Shown: piece by piece, positions 1-8,003 of the stretch
Layout of the letters: each line of letters begins with the position of its first letter
Numbering within the stretch: position 1 is the first letter of the stretch
Source: an uncultured bacterium
Lineage (GTDB): Bacteria; Actinomycetota; Coriobacteriia; Coriobacteriales; Coriobacteriaceae
Assembly (NCBI GenBank): GCA_905215945.1
Contig: CAJMRZ010000008.1
Span: 1-19,581 of the forward strand
DNA length: 19,581 bases
Reading direction: 5' to 3'
Notes under the pieces: model-generated
The model's database searches: none
Seen by the model: only the letters and a program-made list of their open reading frames with translations
Told to the model about the DNA's origin: nothing
Translations under genes and position numbers: made by a program

Positions 1-396
1 GGTCGCCATCAGAGCCGCCTGGTGCGCACCCGCATCTCGTCCAACCTGTCCCCGTGGCTGTCGCAGTGCAGCCTCGACGACCCCTACACCGTCGCCATCA
101 GCCACGGCGAGGGCCGCTTTGTCGCCAACGACGAGGTACTCGCCCAGCTCATCGCCAATGGCCAGGTCGCCACGCAGTACGTGGGCGAGGACGGAAAGCC
201 CAGCATGGACCTCTCCGTCAACCCCAACGGCTCCGCACTCGCCATCGAGGGCATCACGAGCCCCGACGGCCGCGTCCTGGGCAAGATGGGCCATGCTGAG
301 CGTCGCGGCGACAACCTGTACCGTAACGTGCCCGAGCATGTCCCCGGCGACAAGTTCATGCCGATCTTTGAGAGCGGCGTAGCCTACTTCGCCTAA
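1..396 (+). CDS. purL: Phosphoribosylformylglycinamidine synthase, C-terminal end (partial)
   Basis: This is the 3' end of the purine biosynthesis enzyme that makes FGAM from FGAR, ATP and glutamine in the cytoplasm. The frame is open from base 1, so the 5' part lies outside the window. The visible 131 residues belong to the glutaminase (class I amidotransferase) domain of the long single-chain PurL. They include GRHQSRLVRTR followed by SNLSPWL, the SHGEGRF strand, and GRVLGKMGHAER near the end. The HAE in the last motif supplies the catalytic His and Glu of the Cys-His-Glu triad; the Cys is upstream, outside the window. The gene ends in TAA and is followed within 40 bases by a strong terminator, so it is probably the last gene of its transcript. 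The family call is firm. Confidence 0.95.
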   Translation, partial: GRHQSRLVRTRISSNLSPWLSQCSLDDPYTVAISHGEGRFVANDEVLAQLIANGQVATQYVGEDGKPSMDLSVNPNGSALAIEGITSPDGRVLGKMGHAERRGDNLYRNVPEHVPGDKFMPIFESGVAYFA

Positions 397-433
397 ACCT
401 TTCCCATCGGGTACAATCCCTTCGGGTAACATC

Positions 434-470
434 ACCCGCCACCGACACATCCGGTGGCGGGTTCTTTTTT
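434..470 (+). terminator. Rho-independent terminator after purL
   Basis: There is a perfect 10-bp stem, ACCCGCCACC at 434-443 and GGTGGCGGGT at 453-462, with a 9-base loop, followed directly by TCTTTTTT. It lies 37 bases after the purL stop. It ends only 25 bases before the start of the next plus-strand gene. Confidence 0.9.
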
Positions 471-495
471 GCTTTGCGCATGTAGAAAGGACATC

Positions 496-1431
496 ATGGA
501 AAGCCGCAAGCCGTATCTCGCCACCCTGCCCGGACTCATCCTGGGCTGTCTCGTTTGCTGCGCGCTCTGGGGCTCCGCCTTCCCCTGCATCAAGATCGGC
601 TACGGCCTCTTTGGCATTCCCGCGCACGACAGCGCCTCGCAGCTGCTCTTCGCGGGTCTGCGCTTCACCCTTGCCGGCATGCTGGTCATTGTTGGCATGA
701 GCGTGGCCCAGCGCCGACCGCTCGTTCCGCAAGCCCGTGATATCAAGCCCATCTGCATCTTGTCGCTCTTCCAGACCATTGGCCAGTACTTCTTTTTCTA
801 CCTTGGTCTCTCCCGTGCAAGCGCTATGTCAAGCTCCATCATCGAGGCCAGCGCCAACTTCTTGGCTATCCTCTTTGCCGCTCTGGCGTTTCGCACCGAA
901 AAGCTCAATACGGCCAAGGTGCTCGGCTGCGTACTGGGCTTTGCCGGCGTCGCACTCGTCAACCTTTCGGGCGCGGACGGCACCTTTGGCTTTACGCTCG
1001 ACGGCGAGGGCTTCATCCTGGCCTCCACCGTCGCGGGTGCCCTTTCGACCTGCCTGATCGGCATCTTCTCGCGCGAGCACGACGGCGTTTTGCTTGCCGG
1101 GTGGCAGTTCTTGGTCGGCGGCCTGGTCCTCACCGCCATCGGCTCTTTGATGGGTGGCGCGCTCTCCCCCACGGCGATTGCCCCCGCCGTCGCGCTCATC
1201 ATCTACATGGCGCTTATCTCCGCGGTCGCCTACTCGCTGTGGTCGCGCCTGCTTGCCGTCAACCCCGTCAGCCGCGTCTCGGTCTTTGGGTTTATGAACC
1301 CCGTCTTTGGTGTGCTGCTGAGCGCGCTGCTGCTCGGCGAGGGCGCTGACACGAGCCCCGTTACCGTCATCGTTGCCCTGCTGTTGGTCTGCGGCGGCAT
1401 CATCATCGTCAACAAACCCAAAAAAGCCTAG
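496..1431 (+). CDS. EamA/DMT-superfamily transporter
   Basis: This is a predicted inner-membrane exporter of the drug/metabolite transporter superfamily (two EamA repeats, about ten membrane helices, 311 aa). The substrate cannot be told from sequence; relatives export amino acids, metabolites or drugs. Family signs are the N-terminal CCALWGSAFPCIKIGY segment (typical W-G-S/A-F pattern), the long run of hydrophobic helices, and the second-repeat end VFGFMNPVFGVLLSALLLGE. The ATG at 496 was chosen because AGAAAGG lies 5 bases upstream. A longer in-frame reading from a GTG at 454 would start inside the purL terminator stem and is rejected. The gene appears monocistronic, with a hairpin and T-run 76 bases after its stop. 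Confidence 0.88.
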   Translation: MESRKPYLATLPGLILGCLVCCALWGSAFPCIKIGYGLFGIPAHDSASQLLFAGLRFTLAGMLVIVGMSVAQRRPLVPQARDIKPICILSLFQTIGQYFFFYLGLSRASAMSSSIIEASANFLAILFAALAFRTEKLNTAKVLGCVLGFAGVALVNLSGADGTFGFTLDGEGFILASTVAGALSTCLIGIFSREHDGVLLAGWQFLVGGLVLTAIGSLMGGALSPTAIAPAVALIIYMALISAVAYSLWSRLLAVNPVSRVSVFGFMNPVFGVLLSALLLGEGADTSPVTVIVALLLVCGGIIIVNKPKKA

Positions 1432-1506
1432 CGAGCTCACCTTTTTAAAGAGGGCGTTCGCACACTTTAGCTTAATGGAATACATCGATGAGCTGAGGGC
1501 CGCCAC

Positions 1507-1532
1507 GCACGCAAGCGTGCGCCCCTTTTTTT
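1507..1532 (+). terminator. Terminator after the EamA transporter
   Basis: A perfect stem, GCACGC and GCGTGC at 1507-1520, is followed by GCCCC and a run of seven T at 1526-1532. It faces the plus-strand transporter. On the minus strand there is no T-run after the hairpin, so it probably does not stop the converging GGDEF gene, whose stop codon is at 1533-1535. Confidence 0.8.
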
Positions 1533-2675
1533 CTAGCGTATCTGGACGCCGGCTTTCTTTTTCTCGGCCTTGACGCGGTAGAGCTCCGCATCGGAAGCGC
1601 GAAGTAAGTCTTGCCAGGTATCAACACTATCGCCGACCCGCGCGTAACCGATGGACATCCGCAATGCATACGGCACCTCGGCACGAGCGAGCTCGTCGTT
1701 AATCGCCGAACACAGGTCTATGATGTCCTGTTCCGCCGCAGCCTTCTGGAGCACCACGAACTCATCGCCGCCATAACGCGCGATAAAGCCACCTGACGCC
1801 GAGCAGACCTCTTTGAGCGCAGCAGATATGACCTGAAGAGCATGGTCGCCCTCCACATGCCCATAGCGATCGTTAATCTGCTTAAAGCCGTCGGCGTCCA
1901 TCATAAGCAGATATACATCTTCGGCCTGATCCACATTTGAAAAGAGCGACAGCATATAGGTCTCAAAACGGTTGCGATTGTTAAGGCCAGTCAACGGGTC
2001 GGTCGAGATCAGCTGCTCCTGGTAGATGATGTAGAGCAGCAGGATGCTCAGCGTTATACCGACACAAAGGCCCGGTACCGAAAACAAAACCTGGAAGGTA
2101 CCGCCCACCAGAGCGGGAACCGCAAAAAAGGCGAGGGTGCGATAAATGGCCTTCTTTTGCAGACTTTCGACTTTTCGAGCCTGAATAAAGGCATGCAAGG
2201 ACGTATATATAACGTAGCAGTAGCTAACGATAGGTTGAATCATATAAAGCGCTCCGCGACGATACACGCCCTGCGAATCGATATAGAACAGGGCGTGCGT
2301 CCAGTAACTGGCAAACGCCAGCACGACCACCAGAGCCGTAGGTAACGCTACAAGCACCACCCTATAGCGCGCGGACAAAAGGCGAGAGCCCTGCACTGTC
2401 TCGGAATACAAAAACCAAATGAGGCACGCGATGGCGAACAGCGAAAACGAAACCGCGTTGGAAATCCAGTTGGCCGTGATGCCTACAGGAGTGCTCACGC
2501 CGTCCGAGAGCGTCCAGATCATATCGAAGAAAATGTAGGCAGCGGAGGTGTAGCCGAGCATGCTAAACAAGAGCTGCTGGGTGCTCGAGAACAAGGAGCG
2601 ACGGCTTCGCACGGCAAGCCCGATAAGAACAATCATGCATAGCAGGAATATCTCAATCTTGAGTGTCTTAACCAC
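1533..2675 (-). CDS. Membrane-bound GGDEF-domain diguanylate cyclase
   Basis: This is a predicted enzyme that makes cyclic di-GMP from two GTP, with the catalytic domain in the cytoplasm. The first ~220 residues form about seven hydrophobic helices, probably a membrane sensor module. After them come the GGDEF-domain opening DPLTGLNNR (about 226-234), the metal-binding stretch MDADGFKQINDRYGH, and the intact active-site loop RYGGDEFVV (GGDEF about 302-306). No RxxD inhibitory site is visible five residues before GGDEF, so product inhibition by that site is unlikely. The GTG at 2675 is preferred because AAGGGA precedes it by nine bases; a TTG at 2693 would add six residues but has no ribosome site. 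There is no EAL domain. The signal sensed is unknown. Confidence 0.88.
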   Translation of the reverse strand: MVKTLKIEIFLLCMIVLIGLAVRSRRSLFSSTQQLLFSMLGYTSAAYIFFDMIWTLSDGVSTPVGITANWISNAVSFSLFAIACLIWFLYSETVQGSRLLSARYRVVLVALPTALVVVLAFASYWTHALFYIDSQGVYRRGALYMIQPIVSYCYVIYTSLHAFIQARKVESLQKKAIYRTLAFFAVPALVGGTFQVLFSVPGLCVGITLSILLLYIIYQEQLISTDPLTGLNNRNRFETYMLSLFSNVDQAEDVYLLMMDADGFKQINDRYGHVEGDHALQVISAALKEVCSASGGFIARYGGDEFVVLQKAAAEQDIIDLCSAINDELARAEVPYALRMSIGYARVGDSVDTWQDLLRASDAELYRVKAEKKKAGVQIR

Positions 2676-2740
2676 TAGCCGCCATCCCTTCAATATCCAA
2701 GTGGTCAGAATCGCCCGATTCGTGTCTGGGCAGCAAACAC

Positions 2741-2757
2741 CCCCTGCTCCGCAGGGG
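2741..2757 (-). other. Hairpin in the GGDEF gene leader
   Basis: A perfect 7-bp inverted repeat (CCCCTGC and GCAGGGG, 3-base loop) lies about 65 bases upstream of the chosen start of the diguanylate cyclase. On the minus strand it is followed by GGTGTTTGC, a poor T-tract. It could be a second weak terminator for the upstream permease or a leader structure. Confidence 0.4.
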
Positions 2758-2774
2758 TAAGGGGAATAATAGCA

Positions 2775-2818
2775 GAGCGCCCGAACGTCACTGCAAGACA
2801 GCTCTCGTTCGGGCGCTC
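2775..2818 (-). terminator. Likely terminator after the KDG permease gene
   Basis: A perfect 12-bp stem (GAGCGCCCGAAC at 2775-2786 with GTTCGGGCGCTC at 2807-2818, 20-base loop) lies 45 bases after the permease stop on the minus strand. The sequence after it reads TGCTATTATTCC, so the T-tract is broken. The stem strength and position support a terminator or 3'-end-protecting hairpin. Confidence 0.6.
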
Positions 2819-2863
2819 AAACGGCGCGAGTTGCACGCCGGAATCAATTATCGGTAACGGACG

Positions 2864-3886
2864 TTACTCACCGTCGATATCGGTTGCGACAGCCTCCTCG
2901 ATAGCCTCGACGCCAGCAGGCGACAGGTCCTCCTTGCCCTGGCAGAACTTCTTGTCGACCCAGCCGGTCAGAATCGGAGCCATGATTGCCGTGATGATGA
3001 CGGCAGTGGCGATCTGCGCATACGCGGTGGGCGCAAGCTCGGCATAGCGCGGAGCGACCTCGGCGAGGGCGACCGGCGTGGTCATGGCCGTGCCGGCAAT
3101 GGTGGAACATGCCACAGCCGCCTTACCATTGCCGCCACACAGGCGCTCGAAGGCAAAGGTAATGGGACCGACGATAAAGAGCGTGATGAGGCCCAGCAGG
3201 ATGCCCGAAATGCCACCGGCGATGAAGCTCGAAAGGCTCATGGACGCACCGAGCTGAAATCCGATAACGGCGATCGCGGGATTGGCACCGGGAACCAGCA
3301 GATTCTTGATGAACGGGAAGAGGTTGCCCAGAACCATGCCGATAACGAGCGGCAAAATGGAGCCGATGATGGTACCGACAGGAATGTTGGCGAGACCCGA
3401 GACACCAAGGATGATCATGGTGACGGCGGGGCCGGCCGTAAAGAACAGAATACCCACGGCGCCCTGCTCGGACTCATCGCCGAACTCGCCCATGATGCCC
3501 GTATAGAGCGCCATGTTGCAAAACGTAATGCCGCCGATGATGGAAACCGAGCTCAGGCCCAAAAGGTTATCGTTAAAGAAATACGCAACGCCCAGGCCCA
3601 GCGCGGCTGCCACCACAAGCTTGGGAATCAGCACGACGATGCCGGTCTTGATGGCGCCCGGCGTGGACTTAAAGCTGATGCCGGCGCCCACAAACAGCAG
3701 AATCGCGGCAACGATGGTGTTGGAGCCGCCGCGGCAGGCAGCCGTAAAGAAGCCGCCGACCTCAAAGACCTGCGGGCAGAAGGTATTGAGCAAAAGGCCG
3801 ACGATCATCGGATAGATCATGATGTCGCCCGGGATGCGCGGGACCTTGAATTTCTTTTGCTCGTTGGCGGTCGCTCCCTGTGCCAT
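2864..3886 (-). CDS. kdgT: 2-keto-3-deoxygluconate permease
   Basis: This is an inner-membrane, proton-driven uptake carrier for 2-keto-3-deoxygluconate, an intermediate of pectin and hexuronate breakdown. At 340 aa it is close to the E. coli protein (about 327 aa). Family signs are the N-terminal IPGDIMIYPMIVGLLLNTFCP, the central AGPAVTMIILGVSGLA, and the C-terminal stretch AMTTPVALAEVAPRY followed by APTAYAQIATAVIITAIMAP, the latter matching the conserved end of KdgT as I remember it. About ten hydrophobic helices are visible. The ATG at 3886 follows GGGGG by four bases; a TTG at 3916 would add ten residues without a good ribosome site. No uronate catabolic gene or regulator lies next to it, so the substrate is inferred from family alone. 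Confidence 0.88.
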   Translation of the reverse strand: MAQGATANEQKKFKVPRIPGDIMIYPMIVGLLLNTFCPQVFEVGGFFTAACRGGSNTIVAAILLFVGAGISFKSTPGAIKTGIVVLIPKLVVAAALGLGVAYFFNDNLLGLSSVSIIGGITFCNMALYTGIMGEFGDESEQGAVGILFFTAGPAVTMIILGVSGLANIPVGTIIGSILPLVIGMVLGNLFPFIKNLLVPGANPAIAVIGFQLGASMSLSSFIAGGISGILLGLITLFIVGPITFAFERLCGGNGKAAVACSTIAGTAMTTPVALAEVAPRYAELAPTAYAQIATAVIITAIMAPILTGWVDKKFCQGKEDLSPAGVEAIEEAVATDIDGE

Positions 3887-4027
3887 GAAACCCCCATTTC
3901 CGCTGACGCGAAACAAAAGCCTACGTCACGCTTTGCTACAGTAAAGTTTGACCATGGTACCAGAAGAAGCAGACCGCCTCGGTGGGAAATTTGATTCGTT
4001 AGGCCGGGACGATAACGCGTCCTGCTC

Positions 4028-4351
4028 CTATACGAGGCTCAAAACGATATAGAACACGATGCCCGAAACGCAGCACCACAACATCGACTTTGTCTTGATT
4101 GCCACCGCCACGACACCGGCAGCCGCAATCCAGGGAATTAAGCCCTGCCACAAGCCGGTGTCGAAAGCGCCAGGGCTTATCAAATCGTTAGCGACCAGTG
4201 CCGCAAAGGCGGCGGGCGGAATATAACCCAAGGCCTCGGTAACGCGGGGCGACAGCGTTCTCCCGCGCAAGGCAAACGCCGGGGCAATGCGGAAAAATGC
4301 GATGGCCGCCCACGACGACAGCCACAGGACCAAAAACTCATTAACGGGCAT
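4028..4351 (-). CDS. azlD: AzlD-family branched-chain amino acid export subunit
   Basis: This is the small membrane subunit of the AzlC/AzlD-type exporter of branched-chain amino acids. It has 107 aa and about four hydrophobic helices. Typical AzlD features are the early FLVLWLSSWAAIAFFRIAP and the following GYIPPAAFAALVANDL segment. The ATG at 4351 is chosen because AAGGAAGGGG sits about eight bases upstream; a longer reading from 4402 has no such site. It overlaps the end of azlC by 11 bases, which points to coupled translation. In Bacillus subtilis the azl locus is controlled by a repressor (AzlB), but no regulator gene is adjacent here. Confidence 0.88.
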   Translation of the reverse strand: MPVNEFLVLWLSSWAAIAFFRIAPAFALRGRTLSPRVTEALGYIPPAAFAALVANDLISPGAFDTGLWQGLIPWIAAAGVVAVAIKTKSMLWCCVSGIVFYIVLSLV

Positions 4352-5033
4352 CGCGAGCACCCCTTCCTTCGGCGAGGGCATCGCACGTAAGCGCCGCGAC
4401 AACGCCGACGAGCACGCTTACCGGCACGGCGATATTCGTCCACCCCAAGAACTTGCATATGGCGACGGACACCGCAGCCAAACTGGCAGCTACGACATTG
4501 CCGCTCGACAGTCGCTGCGAAAAGAGCAGGCAGATAAAGAGCGATGTGCAGACAAAACCCGCAATAGCGGTGGGAACATCGACAGCGGCACCGACGATGG
4601 CGCCCGTCGTACACGAAACGCCCCATGTTGCGATGAGGATCACGTTGAGCACAAAGGACTCGAGCGGACCCCAATCCTCCCCTTTAACCAACTTGGCAAG
4701 CGAGATGCCATATGCCTCCTCGGTAAGTGTCGCGGCAACAGCCAGCGTCTGACGCTTCGAGGCACCCCTCAGATGCGGTGCGATCGATGCCGAGTAAAGC
4801 GCAAAGCGCGAGGAGATTGCGGCGACGCTCGCGACGATCGATGCCGCAGGCACACCTGCCAGCCACAGATTGCAGATCATAAACTGCCCGCTGCCCGTCA
4901 CGAACGTGCTGCTCAGAGCAAAAACCATCCAGGGTTCCATTCCCGTCTGCGCCATGATCATTCCGCACGGCGTGGCTATCGCAACATAGGTAAGCATCAC
5001 CGGCCAGATGGTTTTAACGATTTTGAGCACCAT
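4341..5033 (-). CDS. azlC: AzlC-family branched-chain amino acid export permease
   Basis: This is the large membrane subunit of the AzlCD exporter, 230 aa with several hydrophobic helices. Recognisable AzlC segments are MIMAQTGMEPWMVFALSS, FVTGSGQFMICNLWLAG, and AISSRFALYSASIAPHLRG, in the family's usual order; TLTEEAYGISL is the conserved T-D/E-E stretch. The ATG at 5033 is preferred because GAGGA precedes it by a few bases; an ATG at 5069 would add twelve residues but has no ribosome site. It is the first gene of a two-gene operon with azlD and is divergent from the HD-domain gene across a 137-base spacer. Confidence 0.88.
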   Translation of the reverse strand: MVLKIVKTIWPVMLTYVAIATPCGMIMAQTGMEPWMVFALSSTFVTGSGQFMICNLWLAGVPAASIVASVAAISSRFALYSASIAPHLRGASKRQTLAVAATLTEEAYGISLAKLVKGEDWGPLESFVLNVILIATWGVSCTTGAIVGAAVDVPTAIAGFVCTSLFICLLFSQRLSSGNVVAASLAAVSVAICKFLGWTNIAVPVSVLVGVVAALTCDALAEGRGARDAR

Positions 5034-5132
5034 AGCGTTCCTCGTCTCGACAAGCTTTCCGAGCCGCATTCAACGACATGGCAGAATCATCGCCCGGCAG
5101 CAACCGAGTTCACCTACAATTGCCACCGGATC

Positions 5133-5152
5133 GAAAGACACAGAAAGACACA
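5133..5152. repeat. Tandem 10-bp direct repeat in the azlC/HD divergent spacer
   Basis: GAAAGACACA occurs twice head to tail at 5133-5142 and 5143-5152, 18 bases before the start of the HD-domain gene. A helical-turn spacing of 10 bp could suit a regulator dimer, but it may also be chance. Confidence 0.5.
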
Positions 5153-5170
5153 ACTTTTTAGGAAGTCATT

Positions 5171-5983
5171 ATGACAGCTATCGATCGAGACCGGGCGCGC
5201 GCGGCCTTCAAAAGCTACACCGATGCCTACGACGCCACCAACCCACGCATCGCGCTCAAAATCGAGCATACGTACCACGTGGCCGAGACATGCGATGCCG
5301 TAGCGCGCGAGCAGGGCTGGTCGTCAGAAGATATTGACCTGGCATGGCTTTGCGGCCTGCTACACGATATGGGCCGCTTTGAGCAGCTGCGACGCTGGGA
5401 CACCTTTAAGGACGCCGAGAGCATGAGCCATGCGGCGCTGGGCATCGAGGTCCTCTTTGGCGAGAATCCCGCCGATGCACCCGCCGTAACGAGCATCCGC
5501 GACTTTATCGATGACCCGGCAGAAGATGAGCTCATCCGAGCGAGCATTGCCTATCACAGCGATTTCCGTCTACCCGCGCAGCTCGACGTGCGCACGCGAA
5601 GCTTCTGCGATATCGTGCGCGATGGTGACAAGATCGACATTATGCGCACCATCGCCGACAGCACCGTCGACACCATCCTCAAGGTGGACGAGAAGACGTT
5701 TCTCGGCAGCCGTTTTTCGTCGCCGACACTTGCCGCCTTTGACGAGCACCGCTGCGTCGCACGCGATGAGCGCAATGAGCCCGCCGACTTCTTGGTGGGG
5801 CTTGTCTGCTTTATGTTTGAGCTCGTCTATCCGGCAAGCCGTGCGCTGGCGCGCGAACAGGGCGATATCCACCGCCTGCTCGACGCGCCCTTTGGCATTA
5901 CACAGCCCTTTACCGACCCCGTCACGCAGGCAACCTGGAGCCGCCTAAAGGACGAGATGCGCGACTGGCTGGCGCGCGCCTAG
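5171..5983 (+). CDS. HD-domain phosphohydrolase-like protein
   Basis: This is a predicted cytoplasmic metal-dependent hydrolase of the HD superfamily, 270 aa. The ligand residues are visible: HTYHVAET (His33/His36), the HD doublet in CGLLHDMGRF (His65-Asp66), further His at 87 and 129, and Asp152 in VRDGDKIDIMR, the late Asp motif common to HD proteins acting on nucleotides. The substrate cannot be named; relatives are (d)NTP or cyclic-nucleotide hydrolases. The ATG at 5171 has AGGAAG five bases upstream. The stop codon overlaps the stop codon of the converging etfA gene by three bases within a shared CTAG, so there is no room for a terminator between them. Confidence 0.82.
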   Translation: MTAIDRDRARAAFKSYTDAYDATNPRIALKIEHTYHVAETCDAVAREQGWSSEDIDLAWLCGLLHDMGRFEQLRRWDTFKDAESMSHAALGIEVLFGENPADAPAVTSIRDFIDDPAEDELIRASIAYHSDFRLPAQLDVRTRSFCDIVRDGDKIDIMRTIADSTVDTILKVDEKTFLGSRFSSPTLAAFDEHRCVARDERNEPADFLVGLVCFMFELVYPASRALAREQGDIHRLLDAPFGITQPFTDPVTQATWSRLKDEMRDWLARA

Positions 5984-7185
5984 CGCTCAAGCTGGGCCAG
6001 TAGCTCCTCGACGACCTCGACGGCGTCCCCAACAACCTTGTACTGGGCAGCACCGAAAATGGGGGCATCCGGGTCCTCGTTGATGGCGATAATGCACTCC
6101 GCCCCACCGATACCGGCAAGATGCTGGATGGCGCCCGAAGCACCGATACTCACGAGAAGCTTGGGCGAAACCGATACGCCCGTCTGGCCAATCTGGTGGC
6201 GATACTCCAGCCAACCCGCCTCCACGACGGGACGCGTGCAACCAAGCTCGGCACCCAGGGCATCGGCGAGTTTTCGCATCAGCGGCAGGTTTTTCTTGGA
6301 ACCAATGCCGCGGCCCACCACGACCAAGCGCTCGGCATCGGCGATTGAGACCTGCTGCCCCCACTCCTCGGCGGGAATCGAGATCTCGACACGAGCCTTA
6401 GCATCATCCGCAAGCGATATCTGGGTGATCGTGCCAGAGCGGTTGTAGTCAAAGTCGGGCGCCTTAAAGATGCCGGGACGAACCGTTGCCATCTGGGGAC
6501 GATGATTGGGGCAGACGATGGTGGCCATTAGGTTGCCGCCAAACGCCGGACGCGTCTGTTGCAGCAGTCCCGTCTCCGTATCCATCGAAAGTACGGTGCA
6601 GTCAGCCGTAAGGCCCGTCTGCAAACGCACGGCAACGCCGGGTGCCAGTTCGCGGCCAAAAGCGGTCGCACCGTATAGGATGGCCTCGGGTTTGCGTTCG
6701 GCTACCAAATCGCAAATCAAGCGGGCGTAGACCTCCGCATCGTTTTGGCGCAGGCGCTCGTCGCGACAGGCCAGGACTTCGTCGGCGCCCGCGCAAACCA
6801 GATGCTCTAGGTCACCGAGAGAACCCTCGGGGCCCATGCCGACCAGCGCCACCAGGCGGCAGCCGCGTGCATCGGCAAGCTCGCGGCCCTTGCCCATGAG
6901 CTCGAAGGCCACAGATGCCACGGCATCGCACTCGTCAGTTTGCACGAAGACCCAAATGTCTCGATATGCATCAAGGTCCACCGCACCAGCGGCCTCGTCA
7001 CACTCGATCGAGATAGCGTTGACAGGGCAGGCGTCGACGCACCCACCGCATAGGATACAGCCGTCGGTTACGCGGGCGCATCGGTTGGGACGCTCGCCTT
7101 CCACTACGATGCCGCCCGAGGCACAGGCGCGAACGCAGCGACCGCAGCCGATACAGGCTTCGCTATCGATAATCAGTCCGCTCAT
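5980..7185 (-). CDS. etfA: Electron transfer flavoprotein alpha subunit with N-terminal 2[4Fe-4S] domain
   Basis: This is the alpha subunit of an electron-transferring flavoprotein (401 aa). Residues 1-60 form a ferredoxin-like domain with two complete CxxCxxCxxxC motifs, Cys11/14/17/21 and Cys43/46/49/53. The ETF-alpha N domain follows. The C-terminal FAD-binding domain has VEAGWLEYRHQIGQTG, GASGAIQHLAGI and AINEDPDAPIFGAAQY, the usual FAD-contact motifs. The extra Fe-S domain is characteristic of Etf proteins in bifurcating complexes such as LctC (lactate) and CarE (caffeyl-CoA) of Acetobacterium woodii. The ATG follows the etfB stop codon with no gap and has GAGGGG inside the end of etfB. 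It is the last gene of the operon and converges with the HD gene. Confidence 0.92.
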   Translation of the reverse strand: MSGLIIDSEACIGCGRCVRACASGGIVVEGERPNRCARVTDGCILCGGCVDACPVNAISIECDEAAGAVDLDAYRDIWVFVQTDECDAVASVAFELMGKGRELADARGCRLVALVGMGPEGSLGDLEHLVCAGADEVLACRDERLRQNDAEVYARLICDLVAERKPEAILYGATAFGRELAPGVAVRLQTGLTADCTVLSMDTETGLLQQTRPAFGGNLMATIVCPNHRPQMATVRPGIFKAPDFDYNRSGTITQISLADDAKARVEISIPAEEWGQQVSIADAERLVVVGRGIGSKKNLPLMRKLADALGAELGCTRPVVEAGWLEYRHQIGQTGVSVSPKLLVSIGASGAIQHLAGIGGAECIIAINEDPDAPIFGAAQYKVVGDAVEVVEELLAQLER

Positions 7186-8001
7186 CTATGCCATCCCCTC
7201 GATGATCTTGGCAAGTTTTGCCGCCTGCTCGGACGCCGTGCCCTCAACAGCCTCACACGTTTGGTCACGGTCGGGCACAAACGAGCGCACGACCTGTGTC
7301 GGCGACCCGGCAAGGCCGCAACGCGCGGGGTCGGCGTTCACGTCGGCGGCACTGACCACGCGCACGTCCGCCTCCTCTGCCGCGCGAATACCGGCAATAC
7401 TCGGCATACGCAACTGGCCAATCTCCTTGGCAGTCGTCATCGCGCACGGCATCTCAAGGTACACCGTCTCCTCGCCGGCATCGCATCCGTGAACGAGCAC
7501 CAGCGAGCCACACGTCGTAAAGCCCGCGCTTTGCACGCAGCTCACGTCGGTCACGCAGGGAATCTCAAAGGCACCGGCAAGCTCGGGACCAATCTGGGCC
7601 GTATCGCCATCCACCGCCATCTTGCCGCAGATGAGCAGGTCGAAGTCCTCGTCGAGCGCCTCGATGCCGCATTTGAGAGCATAGGTGGTTGCCAGGGTAT
7701 CGGCACCTGCAAAGGCGCGATCGGTTAGCAGCAGCGCGTCATCGGCGCCTCGGGCGATGCAGTCGCGCAATAGCGATTCAGTCGCGGGGATGCCCATCGA
7801 CACCACCGTTACGCGCACGTCCATGCCAAAGCCGATAAAGTCGTCCTTCAGCGCCAGCGCGCATTCCAAAGCGCTCGCGTCAAAGGGGTTAATGACCGCC
7901 TGCTTGCCATCGCGCACGATGGTATTGGTCTTGGGGTCCATCTTGACCTCGGTGCTGCCCGGCACGGCCTTGACGCACACCACCATATGGAAATCGCTCA
8001 T
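7186..8001 (-). CDS. etfB: Electron transfer flavoprotein beta subunit
   Basis: This is the beta subunit that pairs with the Fe-S-containing alpha subunit; 271 aa, cytoplasmic. Family signs are the N-terminal MVVCVKAVPGSTEVKMDP, INPFDASALECALALKD, and CGKMAVDGDTAQIGPELAG, the nucleotide-binding segment whose D-G-D-T-A-Q form is typical of bifurcating EtfB proteins, where this subunit binds the bifurcating FAD and NAD. The ATG at 8001 sits about nine bases after AAAGGGGG. An in-frame GTG at 8007, overlapping the upstream stop as GTGA, is the alternative and would add two residues. It lies between the dehydrogenase and etfA genes with almost no spacing, so the three proteins very likely form one complex. 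Confidence 0.92.
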   Translation of the reverse strand: MSDFHMVVCVKAVPGSTEVKMDPKTNTIVRDGKQAVINPFDASALECALALKDDFIGFGMDVRVTVVSMGIPATESLLRDCIARGADDALLLTDRAFAGADTLATTYALKCGIEALDEDFDLLICGKMAVDGDTAQIGPELAGAFEIPCVTDVSCVQSAGFTTCGSLVLVHGCDAGEETVYLEMPCAMTTAKEIGQLRMPSIAGIRAAEEADVRVVSAADVNADPARCGLAGSPTQVVRSFVPDRDQTCEAVEGTASEQAAKLAKIIEGMA

Positions 8002-8003
8002 CT

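Noticed and set aside
829..1506. Long minus-strand frame (225 codons) opposite the EamA transporter
   Set aside because: It is composed mostly of charged, repetitive residues typical of a GC-rich shadow, it has no ribosome site, and it lies fully antisense to a well-recognised gene.
3950..3975. Overlapping CCATGG and TGGTACCA palindromes upstream of kdgT, considered as an operator
   Set aside because: Each is only 6-8 bases, the overlapping symmetry is common by chance, and no adjacent regulator gene supports it.
4287..5174. Plus-strand frame of 295 codons opposite azlD and azlC
   Set aside because: It is rich in H, R, C and D with no domain, and antisense to two recognised genes.
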